A DNA stretch of 64,000 nucleotides from Ascaris suum (Eukaryota; Nematoda; Chromadorea; Rhabditida; Ascarididae), in contig CM024184.1 in the NCBI GenBank assembly GCA_013433145.1, positions 2,232,137 through 2,296,136 of the forward strand, in the 5' to 3' direction. Shown here in pieces: positions 36,026 through 49,323 of the stretch; position 1 is the stretch's first letter; every line of letters starts with the position of its first letter. The position numbers were made by a program, and so were the translations under genes. The notes under the pieces were generated by a model, which was not told where the DNA came from, made no database searches, and was given only the letters and a program-made list of their open reading frames with translations.

Positions 36026-39000
36026 TCAAACAGGTACAGCAATTTCGATTTCTGAATTATAAAGTGCCGGTAAAAGGTGTATCAACGTCAGATGTAGAAT
36101 GCCAGCTGAAAGACCCCAAATACGATATTCGCGAGGTCGATATTCACTTGTCGAAGAAATTGTCGTATATTCAGAAGTGGTAAAAACTGGTAATGACCAT
36201 TCAGCTGTACCTGTAATGATGTTCACTTAGAGCTTCATATAAACATAAACAAATGAGAAAGCACGCCAGCAGAAAAGTACAAAATGCGCTTTTCGATTTT
36301 AATCTATCGGATCTATTTCGCTCAGAGATATTCCAAAAAAGAGGCAAAAAGAAAACCTAACCTGTGCTCTCTGCGATGTCTGTTTTACTTGTAACCTTTA
36401 ACACATCTTCAGATTTCAATAATTTACAAAAAGTTAATTGAATTCAAGAGAAGAGGTACAGGACAATACGGATGATATTCATTAGTTATAGTTGAAAGTT
36501 TTTCAGGTAACGGCAAAATCATTTATTTCTAGCATCATGCGATATAAAAGGTTTATTTTGTTTCAAGTTAACATCTACATAGCGACGAAACATTTTCAAT
36601 CGCTATTTGCGCACATTACCATTTGCCATTTGCGCACAAGAAATTCGAGAAGAGAAATCCTATATGCCGATTAGGAGTTTTTAGCTCTCCAATACAACGC
36701 CAGAGAACTACTGAATGACAAAAAACTGCACTAACTCCGAAGACATAAATGAAAAATATATAAAAGATTTTTCGCTTCTGCACTATAGATCTTCGGCGCA
36801 ATGCAAAAGGCGCCAATGACAGAAATACCAAGCGATCGAGGCGTTGATCGGTGTTCAAACAGCCTTATGCAATAACACATTATGTAACTTTTTCATCGGC
36901 GCTATATTCTTGAGCAAACGTCGGTGCCTATTTTTTTGTCTGCTTGACATGATGTTAACATAAGAGGTGCCCCTTCCTATTTCACTATTTCTCACTACTT
37001 CCCGTGAAGAAATTGGTGCATAAGGACGCCGTAAATAAATTTGCTAGCTGCTGGGCGATCTGTTTCAATAAGCTTCTATTCGAGTTTATACGATAGGCAA
37101 TGTAGAACGAAGTTTTGAAGAAAACATCTCAACAACGCTAACCTCTTTTGAAATGTGTATAGCGATGATTTCTACAGAGTTCTTCAAGTGGTGCAGTGAA
37201 AATTGTTTGTACTTCATGCGTTCGCGGTTTTAACGATCGAACTTCGACATCAGGTAACACACCAACCACCGGCGTTACAATACTTCGTAGGTTTCTAGTC
37301 AGCATCGGTCGGAGTCGTGACCAAATCTCCACTGAGCGTTTATCGATGCCGATCTCTTCAGCACTTTCTCGTAATGCACCCTCAAATCAATTCTTCGATA
37401 ATTTTGCATTTTTAATTAAAATTGAATGAAACAAATTTTCGGCGAAGGAAAAAATTCAAAACGAATTTACCAAAAAAAAAAACCGCTTCGTGCATAAAAA
37501 CTTCAATAACGTCGGTTATCTGTGTTGTTGCTGAATACATTGCACGAAATTTCTTTTAGTAACTATTTTCTTTCGTTCTCATATTATTGTCTACTTCTTA
37601 GACTCTCCCTATAGTCAGCTATAAAACCTCAACGTTTCAGCGTCGAAATATTTTTTAGGCCTCCATAACTTTAACTCTAGGTTGTAGTTCCACCTTGATA
37701 CTTCACCTCACACTTTCCGACACTTCAGTAATCATCAAACATTATATCTATATCTAGAGTAATCACTTGAAATTATTTATTCCGTTTTCAACAACGATGC
37801 CTTCAATTTGATAAAATTTTGATAAGCTTAACGAATTACCTGAAATAAAATGACATTTAAAAGATAAAGAACAATTCTATGCAAATATAAAACCATTGTT
37901 CCTTTACTGATTACATTGCCACATTTCGTCAAATTCCATAGCGTGCAATTTCGACTACAGCTGCCGGATGTAAGCGTCTAAACGAATTACGGAAATACTA
38001 TAAAAAACTATCGATGTTCGTGGATCTTTTTATGCCAGTTGAATATATTTTCGTAAATCGCTTCCAAATTGACGAAGTTCTGATCATTTAAAAATTGAGA
38101 AAAATATTTGCGATTCATTAGCTTTGAATTGAAAGCAAACGAAAATTTTTGTGGGGTTTTTCTCAATGAATTTTCTTACAACTATGTAAATTTTCAATTT
38201 TTCTTAGCATTTATTGAGAGTCTAACCGTAATAAGTTCATTAAAAAATTCGATAGATATGGTCGACTCCTCCCAAATGGACGAGCTTATGGCAGCATTGC
38301 TTCATGCTTAATAGCAAATCGTTCCTTCGCGTGAGCGAGTTATACGAAAGGATACATGTGTTGCAAAGTTATCCTCCCTTCCCTCTTTCTCCCTTCCCCT
38401 CTCATATTTTCTTCAATGACGAAGTTGCCTAGAAGTAATAGTGGAAAATGAAATGAGCAAGTTGGAAAGAAGTTCGTAACAATGTCAGTATAAGAATTTA
38501 GAATGAAGAGGAAAACATGAATCTAAAATCCTTACCCCTCCTCTCCCGCCACCAAAAAATGATTCAGCTCTATCTAAACGCGTCAGCTGCACATAGTTTG
38601 CTATTTCGGGTTCTTTGAAATAAAATCCCTGGAAAGGTATTTTTTTCTTACTTCTCCCTGAAAATTTTCGCATATTTTCGCTTCTTATTTCCTTCTCACT
38701 CAGCTTATAAAATGTAACAACTTTTTTTCTGCAAAGTTTTGGCACAAGAAATGAATTCCTTCTGTTTTGCTTTCTATTTTCAGCAATCACTTATTCCAAC
38801 TTCCGCTCTGAATCTTATTAATCACGAGTTCTCAAGACCACGTTACCTGCTCAGGTGTTTCGTTGCGCTCCAACCGTCCACCTGGGAAGCAAATCTCGCC
38901 ACGATGCCCACTTAACAGCAGTGAGCGATGTGTAAACAAGACAGACGGCCGTCCTTTGACATTCAAAAGAGGTACTAAAACGGCACTATTCCTCTCCGAA

Positions 39001-39140
39001 GAGGGTATTACCCGCACATAGAATCGAGGATGTATAGGTGGGCGTGAGTTCAGCACTCGTTCCTTGAATTTTTCCTTGAGGATGTCATCTAACGCAATCG
39101 TTCGGACCGAAGATAGCGATCGCCTTGGTGATAATCTCAT
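36026..39140 (-). CDS. ndx-8: Nudix hydrolase, coenzyme A diphosphatase (NDX-8/NUDT7-8 type)
   Basis: Hydrolyses CoA and acyl-CoA to 3',5'-ADP and phosphopantetheine; the C. elegans NDX-8 enzyme is peroxisomal. Exons are 38847-39140, 37143-37380 and 36026-36210, with phases 0 and 1 consistent. The product is 238 aa, close to the family size. The CoA-Nudix signature reads FTHRSLLLSGHRGEICFPGG (residues 69-88). The Nudix box starts at Gly88 (GRLERNE) and continues after the intron as GALRESAEEIGI, giving G-x5-E-x7-RExxEExGI exactly across the splice (CAG|GTAACG, GAG|GGT). Exon 2 continues with SIVTPVVGVLPDV and HEVQTIFTAPLEEL; exon 3 holds the conserved YRIWGLSA. The ATG at 39140 directly follows CATTAG, a plausible trans-splice acceptor. 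The C-terminus (AVPV) is not a typical PTS1. The Arg expected in the CoA signature (position 77) is Ser. Confidence 0.9.
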
Positions 39141-42100
39141 CTAATGTCAATCGTTTAAACAACCACTCAATATAAATAACTAAATAACTTCGAATAGCTT
39201 TGGCAGGTGGGATTGCGCCGGAACAGGCCTTTCAAAAACCGAAGCCGAACCCTAAGGAAACGAAGTTCCCGAATCCAGGAAACGAAATTACGTTACAATC
39301 CTAGGAACGCTATACAAACAAGTGTTTCAAATATGACCATCTTCTTGTCCATTTCTAGATGAAGAGGTTGTAAGGCGGTCTCTCGTTCATCTAGTCTTTT
39401 TTTAATCCGAAATTAAGAAAAAGTTCACTCAAGTGTAAATTCCACTCATTAAAAGTCTATGACGATCGTGCCAGTCGATTTTACGGACGAACGAGCTTTA
39501 AGAACGTTTTTTGATCGTTTCATCGGTTTTAACAGTTGTTATGCACTAGTGCGTGAAAAGTACACTAACATGCTGAATGCGGAAATCCTTGAGTTGCTAT
39601 TTAATCTTCCATGAAGTGCTATATTTGCTTCTATGACTGCATAGACGCTTTTCCAAATAAGGTAAGGGACAAGGTGATCTGGTCCTTTAATATCGAACAG
39701 GAAATAGAAATGACTAAGTTCCACGGTTCAATGCATAAACACTCGTTACTTTTATCCCAAATAACATTTTAAAAAACTGCTTGCCGAAGGGATCAAAACA
39801 CGACGTGACGAATGAACACTTGCCGCTTTATACAAACGAATAACAATTTCTTTTAAGTTTTATTGTTGTATTTATTTCAATACCATTCATAGGGAGAGCA
39901 ATAAATAGACCATTGTAGTATTACGACAGGGGTTACAATTAGACGATTACGGTACAATAAATGAATCAGAACAAAACTAAAACGAAGGGGAATTTATGGT
40001 CATTGTTTGAGTAGTAAGTGGTTTCGGCACATGCCAAATCCACTTTAAACACTAGGATTTCGGATCAACGAGATCGGAATCGCCTCTATCACCATTCCAT
40101 AAGGGCGACAAAAATCTGATCCTCAACCCCACCTTGCAATTCAGACTTTTCGAGACTGCCACGTTGTTGATGGATTACATATTAAAATATCAAAAAGAAT
40201 TAAAATATACTGCGAAATTGCCATACTCACCAAATGGTGACTCAAATTCAGGTCTTCGTATTTTTACTCGACTACAGTTCCGGTTATTGATGAATAATAT
40301 ATTATTGCGAAATTGTCATTCTCTCCGACAGATGATTTTCAATAAAGCCCTTCAGAAATCCCTTCCGCGGTTATGAATTTCGAGTATTCTCCATACATAT
40401 GAGTGGAGAAGGGCCAAGCTAGAAACTCCACTGCCTAACATAGATCCTTCCCTTTCTTGAATTCATCATCGATTCAAAGTGTATCACTCATTGATTTCAG
40501 TGGAATATATCGAAGCATAATTTCGACCGAATAAATTTGAATTTGATTACTTCAAAATATTTTCTTAATTGCCCTACGGTGCGTTAATTTCCTATTCCTT
40601 TTTTCATTCTCAATTCCTCGAAGAGAATTTTGCACTCACCATTTAAGACGACCAAACAAAGAATACCAAAATAAACATCTGAAGGCGTACTTCAGGCAAA
40701 TTTAATGATTAAAGAAATGATATCAAATTCCTAAAAACGAAAAATAATCCGTCACAAATGAGAATAATACAATGTGAAGAAATTACAAGATAAGTGATAC
40801 TAGGTAATTAATAACAGTATAGAGTAAAGAGAAAAAAAGACAAAGAAAACAACGAATCCCACCTACGCGAAGAAACAATAAACATAAACAAAAACGTTTA
40901 TTAATTACAGATATGAAACAATATAAATGCTTTTTTTCACCTTGATATTCATTGAGTGATCGAACAGGTGATTGAAGCTTCAGTTCGAGTGAACAGGAAG
41001 GAACAATTAAAGAAAGTAAGTATACCTTGCGTTAACGTTCACCTTCAAATAGCCCATCCCTTAAAGAGAACGTTTACGGAAGTGGAATCAGCGCAACTTT
41101 GGCTAAACAATTTCTCCCCTGTTCTCTAATAGACTCCTAGTTTCATATAATTTTTCAATTCTTGTCGCTAAATATTACAGCTAATCCAATAACAGTAATG
41201 GATTATTTCATATGACAACAATATCACGCAGAAGTGCTTAAAGTTATCGCTCGATCGTTGCATAAGTATTATAATGCCGCATGACAAAGTTTAGAGTGCT
41301 ATAAATCAGCTAACAGCTATATGATTAAGACGAAAGCACTTAATATAGTGCTAAAAATTGCACACTTATATAGTAACTTGCAAGAAAGTGTTCGCACCTT
41401 TTTACACCTCCTGAACATGGAAGTCACCTGAATGAATGTTCCAGGTGTGCGCGGAAAATAGTTCGAATAAGGGCGGGAAAAACACTAAAATAATTAAATA
41501 TTTGTGAAAACCGCACAGAATTTCATAGTTTTAATTTATGGCCTAAACAATCGATATTCATAGTTTTCCCAATATTCTCTCTAGTTCTAATACCTCCCTC
41601 ACAGAAATGAGGGGATTATCCTGGTTCCCACCTCTTTCTCTCTTAGCGGAATAAGGAGGAAGAAAAAAGTCATAGTAACTTTGTCATACATCTCTCTGCC
41701 AATCATCCATATGATGCTCAGTCGATCGGCTACTGTCCTCCTTCAAGGAACGGTTATCGCACATCAACCAACCTCCTGAGCTCGAACTTTGGTCCCTTGA
41801 GCACGAGCTTATGTGAGCACGTCGCTTTTTTGGAGCGTATTTGAATTGTGATCAACTGAAAACGATTAAATATAAACGTTTAAAGAGGGGGCAGGTCTTA
41901 TTTGTTGATGAGCAATTTCTATACTCTTTATTTAAGCTATTTCATCAGCGAAGGCCTAAGCAGGATTTCATTTCAAAGGTTGCAATATTCAGATATAGCT
42001 TAAACAGAAGGATCTTTGAGGAATGGAATGTGGATAAAGGTGCGCTTTAATGAATAAACATCCAATTGTTTACGATGATGGTGAACAAAAACTTTTCAAT

Positions 42101-43153
42101 TAGATATATGTTTCGAATTTCCAAGTCAATAAATACAAGCGCGTTTCCAAATTTTTCGTGCAATTGATTTGATTGATTTATTTTGGAAAAATTGTGAGTT
42201 CAAAGAGATGACCACGCCCCTCTTTAAAACAAAATGAAGATCTCAAGGTGACCAATACAGAGGCAAAGATGACCGCACTCGGTTTCTGACCTTTTCCTCG
42301 CTCATTAATAAATACATGGTCGTTCATAAACGAAGCAAAAGCACAATTCACTGCACATAATCCGCACCCAAAATGACAAAGACGTAAGCGTTAGGGGCAA
42401 AAGCTTCGCGGATTTTATTCAGCGACCCGCAAAGAATCCAAGCCAAACATTAAGCTTCAGATCTTCCTGTATGACCTAAAGAAGTTAGCGCCTAGAGAAC
42501 AAAAAAGAGAAAATGTGTCGTGAAAGGTGGCCTCACTCTATTCGCCTTTCACGATTCAGAATGATCGGCTTATATGGTACAAATAGAATGATATAAATTC
42601 ATAGTTGTATAAAGCTATATAATTTCTTATTTTCAACAACCGATTAACCACTTGCATAAACTTAAATGCTGGAACCCGTTTCGTCCGTGCCCGATTGACT
42701 CGAGAAGTTACATAGGCTAATTCAACAATGAGGGTTCTATGAGCCCGCCAATGTAAAACTGATTGACACATAAATAAACACATAAACTTCTATAGCAAAT
42801 ATGAAATTAGCCAGGAAGAAATCAGGTAAATTAACCTTAAATGTGACATATTAAGTTCTACTGTCATAACTGTTCTCAACGGCATGATGAACGACAGATG
42901 CAATGCGTATAAGCAAGATGCCATAGAAAGGCGCTCTTTTTTGCAAAAGCTCGTGAAAAAGCGTTGCAACCGAATTAAATTATTTCCCTTCCACAAACCT
43001 TTCTTACGCACAAACCTTCCGAAGTAAGCGCCACGTCGAAGTGACTGTAGCCATTCACCATATCCTCTTAAACAATCTTTTTCACTCCTAGTAACAAAGG
43101 AAGCAGATAGTTCACCAAAAACCTAGCATGATCGACAACGCTAGTGTATTGCT

Positions 43154-43280
43154 GCGAAAAACCGACAAACTTTCCCATCAGGAAATCAAAAAGAGCCAAA
43201 AAATACCGACAAACTTTCCCACCGGAAAATTAAAGAGAACCGCAAAATACCGGCATACATTTTGATTGGAAAATCGAAAT
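43154..43280. repeat. Degenerate tandem repeat, period about 45
   Basis: ACCGACAAACTTTCCCATCA, ACCGACAAACTTTCCCACCG and ACCGGCATACATTTTGATTG begin three successive units, each followed by GGAAA and an A-rich stretch. Confidence 0.7.
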
Positions 43281-45897
43281 GAAATATGAGTCGCTGAATA
43301 TCTAAGGAATAGGAAATGTGCACTTCGACGATTCCAGCGATTATAAAAATTAAAAATCAACCTTATAATATTCGTGATCGAGCGGAAAAAAAGTGTTAAT
43401 TCTAGTAAGCTGCTCTGCGTATGCAATGGCAATAAGAAATAAAACGCTAAGCAGGAAAGCAAATATCCATTATTTCCCACAAATCCCAAATCTAAGCATA
43501 TCAACGCACTTCTTCAAAAGTGAAATTTAATTCCACCGCTCTCAAATAAAAAAATTAGAATAACTTTTAGAAATCCATAATGCTATCATATGAGAGATTC
43601 CTATGACACCGGCAACAAAATCGTCGAGAACATTCACAAAATAGTTATTTTGCCTTCACCAGCTTCTTTAGGACAGATTTATTTCATAGCATATGCAGTC
43701 AATCACTCTTCATAACAAATAACGCAAAAAATCAAGAATCTTCAATAACGATCACTTATCACAAAACATCCTACCATTACAATAATACAAGTAGAACATA
43801 CTAGTAAACAAAAAAAAACTGCAAAGTTAAAGGTCGATATTGCATCGATTTGAACTAAAAAAAAGATGGGAGCTGAATAAAAAATAAAGATATAAAATGA
43901 AATTCACGATTACAGATCATTAGCATATTCTACGATCGCCACTTCATTCTTTGGTGAAAACACAGAAAACGCTCTAAGAAATCGTCGCACCGGGCACCGA
44001 AGGCAATAAAATATCAAATCAAAAAGGCATTAGGTTAATTTCGATCGCGTTTTCTGTTGCAAGCAAGCTTCACTCATCATCACACACGAATCGGTCACAC
44101 TCAGTCCTAATCGGATGGTCGGACTTCAACACACTCAGGACCACATCCGGAAATTGTGGAACAAGAAATGAGGAAGTGAATTACTGCGTTGGAGTGAATA
44201 GATATCGGTATCGACGATAATTATATGCAAGAACGGAATCAAGGACGAACCAATAAGAAAGAAACACAAAACAAAACAACTCGTAGACTCTAAAAAAACA
44301 ACAATGACAATGAAAGAGGCAAAAAACAAGTAATCTGAGATTGAGGACGTGGCAGCCTCAGCCTAAATTTCAAAACAACAAGTGGAATATTGAACTTGTA
44401 TACTAGAATACTGAACAATACTGAAAGATTACAAAAAGAGATTATGAATGCACAATAACAGCGATCGAGGAAAAGCTGCCGCTATATAAAAGACCCATCC
44501 ATATGATCTAGGCGTCGTTTTGAAATAAATTTTTTTATATTTATCTTTATATCTCCATAATCTCATATTCTTTTTCAAATTTTTTCCCATAATGAAACAA
44601 TTTGAAAGAAAAACTGTAAAAAAGAAATATTAATAATCTATCGGAATTTTATAATTGATAAGGAGGAAAACAACGAGTGGAAGATTATGGAGAAAAGATT
44701 GAAGCAAAGGTCTACTCCTCAAAAAAGAAAATTTGGACTTTTTAAAAAATGGAAAAAAAAGAAAAGAAAAAAAATGGAAAGAACATCGTCGCTCAATTCT
44801 TTTTCCTTGCTCATTAAAAACAAAACAAAATAAAACAATAACGACAATAGCAACATCAAAACAATTCAATTAGCTTTTTCGGTTATTTGCAACATCAGAG
44901 CTTTTGCGATTTTTCTGGATTAGCAAGACAGTTAAAAATTCTTCAGATTCCTGGAAAACTAAAAATTTTTGATGTTGAGGAAATAAACGAAAAAAACCTC
45001 TCAAAAAACAATTCGATAAATGGTTTTCATCTCTGATATCCTTTCCACTCGGATTTATGTGTTTCCCTCAAAAGCTGTCCTTTAACAAAGCCTAATCGCG
45101 CAGCGCTAAAACATCACCGCTTACGGAAGGAGCTATTATGACGAAAAATTATGCAGATCCAGGTCTTTCATTCTGCATCTGTTATCCGAAAGCTATAAAA
45201 GAATTTAAATAAAAATAAAATCGAACGAGTCAATTAAAGACACACGTCTATTTACATGCAGTCAACCTATGAAAATCTACGAAGTATGCAAATTTCTCGG
45301 AAATATTTTGCATATAACAGAGAAATAAAGAGACTGGTAATCGAAACTATCAATCCTTAACCCATGGGTAATACCCACAATATTTCCTACTATTTTGTGT
45401 TTTATTTACAGTGTAATTTATACTTACTTCAAGAACCTATTTGAACACCAAAACATTAGAGTACGTGGGCGAATATAAGGTCGCGGATGCGTTAATACAG
45501 TTAACGAAAGTATAAATGCAGGGAATACAGGTAAAATACCTGTATTCAATGAGCAATTTTATATGAGATTAAAGATTCTGAACAAGAACGACTTATGAAG
45601 TTTTCTAAACGAATAATACTAAGTGAACGCTAAATTAAAAGAATGCCATCATTCAATAAAGATTGCAGAATAATCGCACAGAAAAAGCAGCATAAAGAGC
45701 ACGATATGTTTCGGATAAGCAAAGAGGAGTGAATGCGGCGACTCCTATACCTCGATAATACTACAACAGAATTCTTTCAGGAGCCCCTTTAGTTATACTT
45801 GTAAATTTCCTCACCACAATTCATTCGATGCATTTTCTCAATTCCACTTAAATGAAAGCGATTTCCTTCGACATATGAATATTATTTCCCACAGTAC

Positions 45898-45953
45898 GTT
45901 ATAGTACCTTGAAATATGAGTCAGACAGTTATAGTACCTTGAAATATGAGTCA
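45898..45953. repeat. Direct repeat, period 30
   Basis: GTTATAGTACCTTGAAATAT followed by GAGTCA occurs at 45,898 and again at 45,928 with no mismatch over 26 bp. A 10-bp repeat (TCTTCCAATA) follows at about 45,953. Confidence 0.85.
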
Positions 45954-48900
45954 TCTTCCAATATCTTCCAATTCTTAACCTCTCTCTCGCCCATCCCCAT
46001 ACCTTTCGCAAAACACTCAAGTATATATTCGAAAATCAAAGTACAAAAGGACAAAAGAAAAGTGGGCATTCCAGAGATCACATCTAGAGATCAATTCTTC
46101 ATCCGTGAATCAATAGAGCATTTGATATTGATCACGGCACTACATCTGATCGTTTATGCAACAAAAAAAAATATTTGAGCAAAATATGCAATTTTTCAAA
46201 AACATCACATGCAAAATGATGATTAACTAAGAACCTTGCAAAGCAATTTCCAACAAATCGCCACTTTCAGCACTTAGTGTAATGTGGATCAAAAATTCCC
46301 GACTGACAGAATTTGACGGAAATGAATTGCGAGAACAGTTGAAGAGCTGATGAAAATGAAGCAACCAAGAAATAAACTTAGTGGTAATTTCCTAGTGAAA
46401 GCTCTCCCTATGTATTAAAGTGTACCCGTTCCGTAACGCAACAAAGCGATCAAACAATCCACATCACATCAATCAAGGAGACAACAAGTCGAATTAAAAT
46501 TTAAAAAAAAAAGAAACAACATAAAATGAAGCGTTATAAAATGCAATAATTAAACAAATCGATATAGCGGGGGTGCTTAGAAAACTGATGTTCGGCCATT
46601 TTCGTCGAATAACCGCGCACATATATTCGAGTTGATCAGCAAACTTGCAATCAACGCTGCGAATAACGTCAAAATCAACTTCATTGCACTGAAACAAAAC
46701 AAACCAATGCATGCATCCACAGAAAGCAAAGCGAAAGCACTAACAAAACTGGGCAAGTGAGGAAAGAAGAGAAGCAAACTTTACACAAATGATGCCAAGC
46801 TTAACCAATCCCCCTCCCCCCACCCCCTCACTCGCCTTCCCATCTATTACTAAAGTACCTGTCAACAAATCAAAGAACGGAAAATTAAAAAAAAGGTCCC
46901 AAAAGAGGAGAAAGGGGCACATTATTAGGACCCCAATAACTACGGTGGAAGGTAGGGGATATATAACAATGCAAACCTTTTCCGTCTCGAAAGTTAGTCT
47001 GCCGAGGCTAAAAACTCAATAAATCAAAGCCGTGAATGTCGCGTAATATATACTTTCATCCCGAAATTGATGAGAAAGTAATTTTCCAAGAAAATTCTAA
47101 AAATAAAATAGTTTTATCAAATTTTATTCAACAACAGATCCTCGCTTTAGACATTGTTCAACTATCAACAAGAAGAGTGATGATCCAATTACACAGATGA
47201 GGTCACCTATTTAATATGAATCGCGTTTTCCCGCACGTCTCCAAAAGGTTTCTATCTTTTAAACACTGTCGCCAATTAAAAAACAAAGGTTCTGTTAGGT
47301 CAATTACGAATCTTATGCAGATGATAATAGGCAATTTACATACCTGCATCCCAGATATATTCTTTTAGCGCGTCAAAAAGTTCCTCTCCTTATCAGGATA
47401 CCGTATTCCTCACCTCAGTCCCCCCACCTCCCATCCTCCCCTCCTCTCCGGAGCGATTTATGCTGGCGCAACGAAAAGGTCAAAAATGCAGAAACAACAT
47501 GAAGCAAATAATAGCAAACATAAAGAAAGAACATCACAAAACGAAAAAGCAAAAAAAAAAAAAAAAAAACAGCGCTTTCAATCGACCACAATTATTGTAA
47601 GTGGGTATTCACTCCCCTCCTCCGCTTTTTCTGAATTCCTCATTCCTCACCATGAACTAATAAAACAGAATTTTAAAAATCAAGACTGAAAACTGAAGCC
47701 CTCAACGCTTAAATCCTTGCCTATAAGTTTCGATGCTTCCCTCATCGACGCCAATACCCCAATGTTCCAATACTTCAATATTTCAATTCCTATTATAATA
47801 ATCGCTTAGTGAATACAAACATCTCCAGCATATCTTTATCCACCATATATTTCATTCCATTTCCACATATCTATATTTAATTAACAATAAGAAATAAACT
47901 GAACAGTAACGGATTGCAAGCATTCGCCGACACATAAATAAACATCTTTTTGCATAATAATACCTTCGTTTTGAATTTCCGAATTTCACAACAATAAAGT
48001 GACCTCAGTGTTTAAGTCCGGGAGGCGAACGTTGCATCATCACTTCAAAAGTCAGCAAAGAAAAAAAAAGAAACTGCAGTCAGGCTTAATTACAAAAAGT
48101 GCTCCATTATGCAGTCAGAATGTCTAATTGCTAAACGTTCAAAATTCATTAAAATCTCGATGCACCTCATACTTAATGAAACGGAAAAAAACTTCAACAA
48201 CTAGTTAGTTATTTCCCTCAGAAAATATCAGCTGAAATATTTTAGCACCATTAGAGAAGGAATGCAAAAAACTCGAATGCGACTCATTACTACTTCAAAA
48301 AGGACCTCAAAATTCAAGCAAAAAAAAAAAGATCATGAAGACGAAAATGCTATAATATTTGAAAAATTCGCCTCTTCAAAAAAAAAAAAATAACACGTTC
48401 TCTCGTTCACTTCAAATCCTCTCTCCTTATAATCTCGTAGCTCCTCCACAGAATTCTCCCTAATATACCCCATCCCTCTCCTCCCCTCCCTCCTTAATCT
48501 CTTTTAGAGAAGAAAACCTTCTATGAAGGTGAAAAGAATAAACGACTTTCGTATGGTTATTGACCACTGGAAATATGAAACAATATAATAGCATAAAGAA
48601 AACGAGTGTGCATAATATGCTTTTAAAGGAAGCCAGCTGTCATCAAAAAAAGACTTAAATGCTGTTTTATCGATCACTTCTACCGTCAGGTGTCTGCTTC
48701 ACCAATCAAAGAGAGGAAAGGATGGAATGAAGGCAGAAGAACATGACGGGGGCCCATTATAACAAATAACTGTTACAGGCTTTTGGTCTCTACAAATAAG
48801 GAAAGCGATGTAATGGCATTTTCCAACATCAAGCAAAGATGTATCTAATTTTCTGAGGGGCAAACAATACAACAACCCTGTGGCTTCAGGTAAATCCCGA

Positions 48901-49109
48901 ACTTCCATCGCATCATCTACCTAGCTGCTACACCACAAATCGGTTCCATAGCATAGCAAACTATCAATCCGCAACGTCCATAGCATAACAGTGGTGTATG
49001 ACAACAACCATTTAATAAACATTAAAAAGAAAATAAAACATAGGATTATTGATGCCTTCACGGAATGACTGAACGTAATGCTGCTGCTTCCGTGAGCCAA
49101 CAGCTTCAA

Positions 49110-49323
49110 TTACACATACAGATATATAAAAGTGATATCGGTAAAAACCATTCTAAAATCGCTAGCGATGAATTTCAAAATTGCAATCAATAATAACATC
49201 AACGTTGTAATCAAGTATGCAGCGACTAACCATTTTATCAATCGGCTGCACGACTTCAGGGACGCATATGATAAGATCAATCTCACAAAGGGACAAGAAT
49301 ATAAAGGATTACTCAGAAAGTAC
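49110..49323 (-). CDS. zyg-12: Candidate membrane-anchor exon of the zyg-12 homologue
   Basis: An open reading frame of 70 codons plus stop lies about 1.3 kb downstream of the last HOOK-motif exon. It has an acceptor TTTTAG (49324-49329), and its phase matches the preceding donor (AG|G = Arg). The basic stretch SRLIK is followed by a single strongly hydrophobic segment starting WLVAAYLITTLMLLLIAILK, then a 17-20 residue tail ending FIYLYV. This is the expected design of a KASH-like nuclear envelope anchor in ZYG-12 B/C type isoforms. The tail lacks the terminal Pro-Pro-Pro-X of classical KASH peptides. Assignment rests on position, phase and topology, not on sequence identity; a further unseen exon cannot be excluded. 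Confidence 0.6.

Larger units (their letters stand above)
39141..49109. other. About 10 kb of A/T-rich DNA with no supported gene
   Basis: Only short frames without domains or splice partners. Contents seen: a degenerate 45-bp tandem repeat (about 43,154-43,280), a 30-bp period repeat (45,898-45,953), A-tracts around 44,740-44,790, 47,550 and 48,370, and one exon-like piece ending AAAGAAA|GTAAGTAT near 41,014. It separates two minus-strand genes, so it holds the zyg-12 3' UTR and the ndx-8 promoter. Confidence 0.6.

Noticed and set aside
40950..41014. Isolated exon-like piece ending AAAGAAA|GTAAGTAT (VIEASVRVNRKEQLKK)
   Set aside because: The donor is excellent, but the acceptor is weak and no in-phase partner exon was found on either side.
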